Below are positions 1 to 5,366 of a DNA stretch of 10,068 nucleotides, one piece after another. Under the pieces are notes generated by a model. It searched no databases. It had not been told where the DNA came from and was given only the letters and a program-made list of their open reading frames with translations. The stretch's first letter is position 1. Each line of letters opens with the position of its first letter. The translations under genes were made by a program, and so were the position numbers. The stretch spans positions 1 to 10,068 of the forward strand of contig DUOL01000069.1 of NCBI GenBank assembly GCA_012838875.1, written 5' to 3'. The DNA is from Bacteroidales bacterium (GTDB taxonomy: Bacteria > Bacteroidota > Bacteroidia > Bacteroidales > WCHB1-69).

Positions 1-44
1 CCCCCACTCATCGCCATTAAAACTTTTCCTTTTCGCTTACTCAT
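1..44 (-). CDS. mnmA: Start of a PP-loop ATPase gene, probably tRNA-specific 2-thiouridylase MnmA (partial)
   Basis: Reading the minus strand from the ATG at 44-42 gives MSKRKGKVLMAMSGG before the window edge cuts the gene. A short basic lead, a hydrophobic strand and then SGG is the N-terminus of the PP-loop (N-type ATP pyrophosphatase) fold. MnmA proteins start this way and continue VDSS or IDSS. MnmA activates U34 of tRNA Lys/Glu/Gln with ATP and inserts sulfur relayed from a cysteine desulfurase, in the cytoplasm. Only 14 full codons plus two bases are visible, so other PP-loop enzymes with an N-terminal loop, such as argininosuccinate synthase, remain possible. That enzyme usually reads YSGGLDTS, which fits less well. 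The gene is divergent from the zeta-like gene at 612, with repeat A between them. Confidence 0.65.
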   Translation of the reverse strand, partial: MSKRKGKVLMAMSG

Positions 45-286
45 AGAATAAAATCAACAGATTTACAAATAGAAACCCAGCTGTAAAATAATTTTGTAAA
101 AATACAACTAAAAAGCATAAAAACCGCTTACAAATTCTAATTTTACTTTCGTCTCGCTTGACTTATACCTTTTAGCATGGTGAGAAAGAAGAAAATAATT
201 TCATTTTCTCAGTTTTCGCTCTCCACATTCAGCTTACTGTGGTAGTGTCCCAAAAAGCGTGCAAAACTCAAAGCTAAACATTTCTG
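45..286. other. AT-rich intergenic region upstream of the minus-strand PP-loop gene
   Basis: I see no convincing gene here; the sequence is AT-rich and all frames are interrupted. It probably holds the 5' leader and promoter of the minus-strand gene at 1-44. On the minus strand, 131-139 reads TAGAATTTG, a TAnnTTTG-like box with one extra spacer base. On the plus strand, 144-151 reads TACTTTCG, one mismatch from TAnnTTTG, and transcription from it would run into repeat A. An imperfect inverted repeat, TGAGAAA (181-187) against TTTCTCA (205-211), is visible but has no obvious gene to terminate. None of these sites is strong enough to call separately. Confidence 0.5.
269..276 (-). promoter_or_regulatory. 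Candidate Bacteroidetes -7 promoter box pointing out of repeat A
   Basis: The minus strand reads TAGCTTTG, an exact match to the TAnnTTTG -7 consensus of Bacteroidetes housekeeping promoters. About 16 bases upstream on the same strand is a TTG that could serve as a weak -33 element; it lies in the left border of repeat A. Transcription would run toward the minus-strand gene at 1-44 with a leader of about 220 bases. The box is short, so chance matches are expected in AT-rich DNA. The closer variant box at 131-139 is an alternative. Confidence 0.3.
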
Positions 287-467
287 TATGAGCAAGTTGG
301 GCTGCGTGAGGGCGCAGCCGGAAAGCCCGCAAGGGCGGAAGCCGATGGGGACGCGGCGGCAAAAAAGCGAGCTTGTAAGCTCTTTTTGCCGCCTTGCGTC
401 CCCACGGCTTGTGCCCGCGGACTTGCAGGCGAAGACCGACCCCGAGCGCAGCGAGGGGGCACGCCCT
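287..467 (+). repeat. GC-rich structured repeat, copy A
   Basis: This GC-rich block sits in AT-rich surroundings and recurs inverted at 9588-9772 (copy B) and partly in the same orientation at 9942-10068 (copy C). All three share the 19-base core GGAAAGCCCGCAAGGGCGG. Visible folding in A: GGCTGCG (300-306) pairs with CGCAGCC (313-319). GCCC-GCAA-GGGC (325-336) is a hairpin with a GNRA-type tetraloop. AAGCCG (339-344) pairs with CGGCTT (405-410) and encloses a hairpin at 347-403 of about 24 base pairs. GTGCCC (411-416) pairs with GGGCAC (457-462) around a further hairpin, CCCC (440-443) with GGGG (455-458). Past the core, TAAAATTATTTTC (477-489) also recurs beside copy B, so the right border may reach 489. 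Open frames across it look like by-products of the repeat. I see no transposase; the family and its function are unknown to me. Confidence 0.85.
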
Positions 468-576
468 AAAGAAAATTAAAATTATTTTCATCCTCCTTAT
501 TTCAGTTTTTTACCCCCGAACTCTTTGATAATAGCTAAAAATATATTATTTTTACCGCTCATAGCAAATATAATAT

Positions 577-584
577 TACTTTTG
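577..584 (+). promoter_or_regulatory. Promoter -7 box for the zeta-like kinase gene
   Basis: TACTTTTG matches the Bacteroidetes -7 consensus TAnnTTTG exactly. A T-rich stretch at about 548-553 may stand in for the -33 TTTG, but it is weak. Transcription would start near 590, about 20-30 bases before the ATGs at 612 and 621. The box lies inside the longer open frame that begins at a TTG at 525, which argues that 525 is not the true start. Confidence 0.45.
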
Positions 585-611
585 CATTGCGAATTTAATA
601 ATCATAGCCAG

Positions 612-1205
612 ATGCGAAACATGTATATCTTATCGGGTTGCAATGGTGCAGGGAAGACGACCGTTGCCTTTTCTATTTTGCCGGAAATGCTACAAATTAA
701 AGAGTTTGTGAATGCCGATGAGATTGCTAAAGGGTTATCGCCTTTTCAACCGGAACGAGCTACGTTTCAAGCCGGTAAAATTATGATTAGACGAATTAAA
801 GAGCTTATTGACCAAGAGATTGACTTCGCTATTGAAACGACACTCTCTGCGGGCATCTATAAAAGGACAATTCTTTTTGCTCAACAGAGGGGCTACACTG
901 TTACCATGATTTTTTTCTGGCTGAACAGCATGGAATTAGCGAAAGAGCGGGTGAAAAGGCGTGTTGAAAGTGGAGGACATAATGTTCCCGAAAATGTGAT
1001 AGAACGGCGATACCAAAAAGGATTGTTTAATTTTTTCAATCTCTATTTGCCCCTTTGTGACCATGTTCAACTTTTTGACAATTCGGAAGAATCACCGAAA
1101 TTGGTAATGAAAAAAAATAAAAATAGTGATGAAGAGATTATTGATATCGAAAAATATAATGAGATTAAAGCATGTAACGTTATAGGCAATGCGAAAAAAA
1201 AATAA
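612..1205 (+). CDS. Zeta-toxin-like P-loop kinase (COG4185-type predicted ATPase)
   Basis: The 197-residue product has a Walker A loop GCNGAGKTT at residues 9-17, right after a first beta strand (MYILS). It then has NADEIAKGLSPF (about 39-50), FAIETTLSA (about 72-80), an arginine-rich lid followed by ESGGHNVPENVIERRY, and LCDHVQLFDNS near the C-terminus. This order matches the zeta-toxin/COG4185 family of P-loop phosphotransferases. True zeta toxins phosphorylate UDP-N-acetylglucosamine; the substrate of this branch is not known to me. Starts at 612 or 621 are preferred over the upstream TTG at 525: homologues begin just before the Walker strand, the extra 29 residues look like translated AT-rich leader, and a promoter box lies inside them. 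No epsilon-like antitoxin gene is visible beside it. It could be a housekeeping or orphan kinase rather than a toxin. It ends 56 bases before the peptidase gene. Confidence 0.8.
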   Translation: MRNMYILSGCNGAGKTTVAFSILPEMLQIKEFVNADEIAKGLSPFQPERATFQAGKIMIRRIKELIDQEIDFAIETTLSAGIYKRTILFAQQRGYTVTMIFFWLNSMELAKERVKRRVESGGHNVPENVIERRYQKGLFNFFNLYLPLCDHVQLFDNSEESPKLVMKKNKNSDEEIIDIEKYNEIKACNVIGNAKKK

Positions 1206-1261
1206 CTTTACATATTGTATAATTGTATATTTATTATTTAACCTTGATATATTTTAGAATT

Positions 1262-3412
1262 ATGAAGAAAACTTTAAGCGTATTTACCCTCCTGTTTGCT
1301 CTCTTTTTTGTTAGAGCAGATGAAGGAATGTGGATTCCTCTTTTACTACAGCAAAATGAAGCTGAAATGCAGCAATTGGGGTTTAAATTAACAGCAGAAG
1401 ACATTTACAGCATCAATCATCATAGCATGAAAGATGCGATAATGCTGTTTGGCGGCGGTTGTACGGGAGAACTGATTTCTGAAAACGGATTAGTGCTTAC
1501 CAATCACCATTGCGGTTATTCTTATGTGCAAAGATTGAGTAGTATAGAAAACAACTATTTACATGACGGTTTTTGGGCGAAAAACAGAGGTGAGGAACTT
1601 GCTTGTCCTGGACTCTCCGTTACTTTTCTTGTTCGTATGGAAGATGTTACTTCGGAAGTTCTAAGGGGAGTAGAAGAACGCATGAACGAAAAAGAGCGTG
1701 AAGACATTGTTAATCAAAACATTTCAAGAATTTCCAGCGAGGCTGTTCAAGGAACGCATTATGAAGCTGTTATAAAACCGTTTTTTTACGGCAATCAATA
1801 TTTTTTATTTGTTAATGAGACATTTAAAGATGTACGATTAGTCGGCGTTCCACCGGAAAGTATCGGCAAGTTTGGCGGTGATACGGACAATTGGGTTTGG
1901 CCCCGCCACACCGGTGACTTTGCACTTTATCGAATTTATACCGACAGCGAGGGCTTGCCGGCAAGCTACCACCAGGATAATATACCTTTACGTTCAAAGC
2001 AGTTTTTCTCATTTTCGTTAAAAGGGGTAGAAGAAAAAGATTTCACCTTAGTTTTTGGTTATCCCGGCACTACGGAGCAATTCCTTATTTCGGACGAAGT
2101 TGATATTATAGCCAATACACGAAATCCGATTGCTATCAAAGCACGCGAAATACGCTTAAATGCCATGAAAAAATGGATGGAAAAAACGACTGAAACGCGA
2201 CTTATGTACTCAGCCAAAGCAAATTCCATCTCCAACGGCTGGAAAAAATGGATTGGCGAAAGTAAAGGAATTAATGATTGTAATGTGATAAATATGAAAA
2301 AAGCCGAAGAACTCGATTTTATCAGTTGGCTTAATGAAGACCCGGTGAGAGTTGAAAAATACGGTTCGATTTTACCTAACATGCACAATCTATACAACTC
2401 TTATAAAAAGAATGTACAAATTAATACGTTTAATTATGAAGTCCTTTTAGGAAGTGAAATTTTACGCTTCTTATATTTATATGTAACCCCGGTTGTTGAA
2501 GTTGCCAAAAATTCACCGGAGAGTTTCCCCGCTGCAAAAGAGAAATTGATTACACAAAGTAAGAACTTTTTCAAAAATTATAATGTGAATATTGATAAAG
2601 AGTGTTTTGTAAATCTTCTCTTCTATTACTTTTCAACCCAAAATCCGGAGTTAATACCGACAGAATTACATAAATATATTAATATTTCTGAAAACTCATT
2701 AGAACAATGGTGGGATAAGATGGGACAAAAATCACCATTTTTAACTTCAGAAGAGAAGTTTCTAACCTTCCTTGAAAATGCGACTGCAAAACAGTTTTCA
2801 AAGCTGGGGAAAAATGAAATTTTTATATTTTTAGCGGCAGTAGAAGAACAGTACCATAGTAATTATTACCAACTTGTTGCTATTAAAAAACAATTAAATA
2901 TGTTTTATAGAACTTATGTAACGGCTTTAATGGAAAAAGAGCCCAAAAAGCATTTTTATCCTGATGCCAATCTCACCATGCGTGTTACTTACGGACAAGT
3001 TGAGGGGTTCTCTCCGGCAGATGGAGTTCAGTATTGTCATTATACCACTTCTGATGGAATTTTAGCTAAAGAAAATCCCGCTATTTTTGACTATAAAGTT
3101 GATAGTAAATTGAAAAAATTATTTGAAGCAAGAGATTTTGGCGAATATGCCAATGCAAAAGGGGAATTGCCGGTCGGATTTATTGCGAGTAATCATACCA
3201 CAGGCGGAAATTCAGGTAGTCCTGTAATAAATGCAAACGGAGAACTTATTGGAATCAATTTTGATAGAGTTTGGGAAGGAACTATGAGCGACATACATTA
3301 TGACAAACAGCGTTGTCGAAATATTAGTCTTGATGTTCGCTATCTCTTGTTTATTATTGATAAGTATGCTGACGCACAAAATATTATGTCAGAACTTACT
3401 ATTAAAAAATAG
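1262..3412 (+). CDS. dpp11: Periplasmic S46 dipeptidyl-peptidase, DPP11 type (Asp/Glu-specific)
   Basis: This 716-residue protein matches the usual S46 length of about 710-720. Residues 1-19 form a signal peptide (MKK, then a hydrophobic core) ahead of ADEGMW, the typical mature start in this family. The serine-protease triad is visible: His in TNHHCGY (82-83), Asp219 in TGDF after GGDTDNWVWPRH, and Ser651 in GGNSGSPV. The residue 18 positions after the serine is Arg669, in FDRVWE. At this position (673 in Porphyromonas gingivalis) Arg marks DPP11, which releases dipeptides with acidic P1 residues, while Gly marks DPP7. The enzyme would act in the periplasm, supplying peptides as carbon and energy source. 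The ATG at 1262 is chosen over an in-frame TTG at 1223, because the latter puts 13 extra residues before the signal peptide. It is likely cotranscribed with the acyltransferase 27 bases downstream. Confidence 0.92.
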   Translation: MKKTLSVFTLLFALFFVRADEGMWIPLLLQQNEAEMQQLGFKLTAEDIYSINHHSMKDAIMLFGGGCTGELISENGLVLTNHHCGYSYVQRLSSIENNYLHDGFWAKNRGEELACPGLSVTFLVRMEDVTSEVLRGVEERMNEKEREDIVNQNISRISSEAVQGTHYEAVIKPFFYGNQYFLFVNETFKDVRLVGVPPESIGKFGGDTDNWVWPRHTGDFALYRIYTDSEGLPASYHQDNIPLRSKQFFSFSLKGVEEKDFTLVFGYPGTTEQFLISDEVDIIANTRNPIAIKAREIRLNAMKKWMEKTTETRLMYSAKANSISNGWKKWIGESKGINDCNVINMKKAEELDFISWLNEDPVRVEKYGSILPNMHNLYNSYKKNVQINTFNYEVLLGSEILRFLYLYVTPVVEVAKNSPESFPAAKEKLITQSKNFFKNYNVNIDKECFVNLLFYYFSTQNPELIPTELHKYINISENSLEQWWDKMGQKSPFLTSEEKFLTFLENATAKQFSKLGKNEIFIFLAAVEEQYHSNYYQLVAIKKQLNMFYRTYVTALMEKEPKKHFYPDANLTMRVTYGQVEGFSPADGVQYCHYTTSDGILAKENPAIFDYKVDSKLKKLFEARDFGEYANAKGELPVGFIASNHTTGGNSGSPVINANGELIGINFDRVWEGTMSDIHYDKQRCRNISLDVRYLLFIIDKYADAQNIMSELTIKK

Positions 3413-3439
3413 AATTTTATTTAAGTAATACGATACGAA

Positions 3440-4813
3440 ATGATAAGTTTTGAAAAAATAGATAAATATTCTTTGCGTTACGCATTGTTGTATCAATACG
3501 TAAAAGTTGTCCATCATTATATTTATCATTCCGATTTTGACGTGCTCGGAACTGAAAATATTCCACCGAAGGGCACACCGACCTTAGTAATTAGTAATCA
3601 TCAAAATGGGTTATTAGATGCTCTTGGAATTATATATGCTTTTAAAGACGGACGTCAGCCTGTCTTTATTGCGAGGGGAGACATTTTCAAGAATAAAACG
3701 GCAGCTAAATTATTGCGATTTCTCAAAATCATGCCTGCTTTTCGTACGATAGACGTAGCACGAAGTGAGGTTAATAAAAGTAATGTAACTTTTTTACGAG
3801 CCGCACGGGTGCTTATTGACGGAGGTACCGTTGCCATTTTCCCGGAAGCGGGGCACGAAGAGACGCACCATCTCGGAAGTTTTAAAAAAGGATATCCGCG
3901 TATAGCATTCAAAGCAGAAGAGGAAGCCGATTTTAAACTAAATTTACAAATTTTACCGGTAGCAAACCACTACTCGAACTATTTGAATTTTAGGCAGAAA
4001 AAGGTTATTGTTATTGGAAAGCCGTTCTCATTTTCAGAACTTTTTGATATTTATAAAAATAAGCCTAATGATGCCTATTTAAAATTAAATGAAATAAGTA
4101 GAGAAAAAATAGAAGAGATGATGCTCGACATAAAGGATCTCTCCTTTTATGAAGAGTATCGAATGTTGAACGAAATAATAAGAAAAGAGTATCTAACGCA
4201 GATTGAAAAACCCCTTTCCTATTTTCCGAATCATCTGTTAGCAGATAAGGAAACGACTTCTAAATTAGACCTATATCGAACTGAAAACGCCGAACAATTT
4301 TCTTTATTGATGACACAAACACGTCAATATCTCAATAATCTTAAAACATTAAATTTACGTAATTGGTTAATCGGTAAAAAGGTAACTTTTTTCAACTTAC
4401 TACTCAGTTCTTTCTTATTTTTACTTGCCCTACCCTTTTATCTTTTTGGCTTAATAAATAACTATTTACCGTTTCATTCGCCAAACATCTTTACTCGAAA
4501 AATTGAAGATGAGATGTTACACTCATCTTTTAATATTGTAGTCGGTTCTCTATTCTCATTTCCATTATTCTATTTACTCTATTTTATAATAGTTTGGATT
4601 GTCTCCGGAAATATTTTATTCGGCCTCATTTACGTCATTTTAGCGCTGTTATCGTTATTTCTTTTTTACTATTACCGTGTCGGCGTTATAAAACTCTTTG
4701 CTTCATGGCGATATTATAATTTTAAAAGAAAATCTAATCAGCTATTAATCAAGACAATAGAACTTAAAAATAATATTTTTGGAATTTTAAAAAAAATTAT
4801 TAGGAATAATTAA
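3440..4813 (+). CDS. PlsC-like glycerolipid acyltransferase with C-terminal membrane segments
   Basis: The 457-residue product has an N-terminal LPLAT/PlsC domain. Acyltransferase motif I is NHQNGLLD, the catalytic H-x4-D pair being His54 and Asp60. ARGDIF (78-83) and FRTIDVAR (101-108) follow. Motif III is FPEAGHEETHHLGSFKKG (134-151), slightly divergent from the usual FPEGTRS. Such enzymes transfer acyl groups to glycerol-3-phosphate or lysophosphatidate at the inner membrane. Past about residue 310 come hydrophobic stretches at about 316-338, 365-389 and 391-412, likely transmembrane helices, and a basic tail. A C-terminal membrane extension is seen in Bacteroidetes members annotated as 1-acyl-glycerol-3-phosphate acyltransferase, but the exact acceptor cannot be read from sequence; an aminolipid or lysophospholipid is possible. 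It lies 27 bases after dpp11, probably in the same transcript, and is followed by a terminator-like hairpin at 4864. Confidence 0.85.
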   Translation: MISFEKIDKYSLRYALLYQYVKVVHHYIYHSDFDVLGTENIPPKGTPTLVISNHQNGLLDALGIIYAFKDGRQPVFIARGDIFKNKTAAKLLRFLKIMPAFRTIDVARSEVNKSNVTFLRAARVLIDGGTVAIFPEAGHEETHHLGSFKKGYPRIAFKAEEEADFKLNLQILPVANHYSNYLNFRQKKVIVIGKPFSFSELFDIYKNKPNDAYLKLNEISREKIEEMMLDIKDLSFYEEYRMLNEIIRKEYLTQIEKPLSYFPNHLLADKETTSKLDLYRTENAEQFSLLMTQTRQYLNNLKTLNLRNWLIGKKVTFFNLLLSSFLFLLALPFYLFGLINNYLPFHSPNIFTRKIEDEMLHSSFNIVVGSLFSFPLFYLLYFIIVWIVSGNILFGLIYVILALLSLFLFYYYRVGVIKLFASWRYYNFKRKSNQLLIKTIELKNNIFGILKKIIRNN

Positions 4814-4856
4814 GTTTTTGACTATTAAAACGGTAGTTTTTCATAAAAAAATTTAT

Positions 4857-4864
4857 TAAATTTG
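4857..4864 (+). promoter_or_regulatory. Promoter -7 box for the hydrogenase operon
   Basis: TAAATTTG matches the Bacteroidetes -7 consensus TAnnTTTG exactly. A T-run at 4836-4841 could serve as the -33 element at slightly short spacing. The expected start site, a few bases downstream (about 4868-4874), gives a leader of roughly 80 bases before the ATG at 4953. Its last base is the first base of the terminator stem at 4864-4892, so transcripts made here would lack most or all of the 5' arm and escape it. Confidence 0.55.
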
Positions 4865-4892
4865 CCCTCGAAATTAAAGAGGGCTTTTTTTT
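4864..4892 (+). terminator. Intrinsic terminator after the acyltransferase gene
   Basis: GCCCTC (4864-4869) pairs with GAGGGC (4879-4884) around a 9-base AT-rich loop and is followed directly by eight T (4885-4892). It would end the zeta-like/dpp11/acyltransferase transcript 51 bases after its last stop codon and insulate the hydrogenase operon from read-through. Confidence 0.75.
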
Positions 4893-4952
4893 ATAGCAAT
4901 TAAACTATTAATATATTAACAATCAGTGTTTTAACATCCAAAAAAATGAAGT

Positions 4953-5351
4953 ATGGAAAAAATTAAATCTTTATCCGATTTGAAGAAAAAACGAGAAGAG
5001 CTTCAATCAAATCTCAAATTGCGAGAGCAAGGAGAAAATATTGAAAATGCTATCGTTGTTAAAGTTGCTATGGCAACATGTGGCATTGCCTCCGGAGCTA
5101 AACAAGTGATGGAAGTAATTATTAATGAATGTAATAAGCGGAACATTCCGGCTGTTGTTACGCAAACGGGTTGCATGGGCTATTGCTATGCGGAGCCTAC
5201 CGTAGAAGTTACAAAGCCAGGCGAAGCTCCCATTGTATTTGGTTACATTACTCCTCTTAAAGCAGAAGAGTTAGTAACAAAATATATTGCCGGAAATGAG
5301 CTTTTAGATGGCATTATACCGGTTAATTACGAAAAAATTGATAATAAATAA
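4953..5351 (+). CDS. Thioredoxin-fold [2Fe-2S] ferredoxin subunit of the hydrogenase (HndB-like)
   Basis: The 132-residue product has a helical, charged N-terminus (1-32) and then a thioredoxin-like [2Fe-2S] ferredoxin domain. Its key cysteines are Cys43 in ATCGIASGA and Cys74 and Cys78 in TGCMGYC; the fold continues through the EVTKPGEAP region. The usual second cysteine of the first pair is absent (Cys60 lies further on). From memory this ATCGIA form is common in this subfamily, so it need not mean loss of the cluster. Such proteins are encoded next to NuoF-like and [FeFe] hydrogenase genes, for example HndB of Desulfovibrio, and probably carry or gate electrons within the complex in the cytoplasm. 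An overlapping ATG at 4946 stops after six codons, so 4953 is the start. It is the first gene of the operon, 15 bases before hydB. Confidence 0.85.
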   Translation: MEKIKSLSDLKKKREELQSNLKLREQGENIENAIVVKVAMATCGIASGAKQVMEVIINECNKRNIPAVVTQTGCMGYCYAEPTVEVTKPGEAPIVFGYITPLKAEELVTKYIAGNELLDGIIPVNYEKIDNK

Positions 5352-5352
5352 T

Positions 5353-5360
5353 AAGGAGGT
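5353..5360 (+). promoter_or_regulatory. Unusually strong Shine-Dalgarno sequence before hydB
   Basis: AAGGAGGT lies 6 bases before the hydB ATG at 5367, a full match to the canonical anti-Shine-Dalgarno sequence. Most other genes here show no such site, as is usual in Bacteroidetes; hydA has a weaker AAAGGA at 7161-7166. It fixes the hydB start. Confidence 0.75.
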
Positions 5361-5366
5361 TTATTC

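Noticed and set aside
287..467. CRISPR array or attC-type integron array
   Set aside because: The copies are far apart, lie in both orientations, lack regular spacers, and no cas or integrase gene is in view.
234..491. Open frames on both strands across repeat A encoding alanine/arginine-rich peptides
   Set aside because: They lie in the hairpin-rich repeat and their composition follows its GC content. The peptide shared with copy B (GKKSLQARFFAAASP) is explained by DNA identity. Copy C carries a one-base length change that breaks the frame, and compensatory stem changes indicate selection on folding, not on protein.
525..611. N-terminal hydrophobic extension of the zeta-like protein from a TTG start
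   Set aside because: It looks like a signal or membrane segment, but it is translated AT-rich leader containing an exact promoter box. Family members start just before the Walker A strand.
1824..2397. Minus-strand open frames inside dpp11
   Set aside because: They are shadows of a strongly supported gene and show no recognisable motif.
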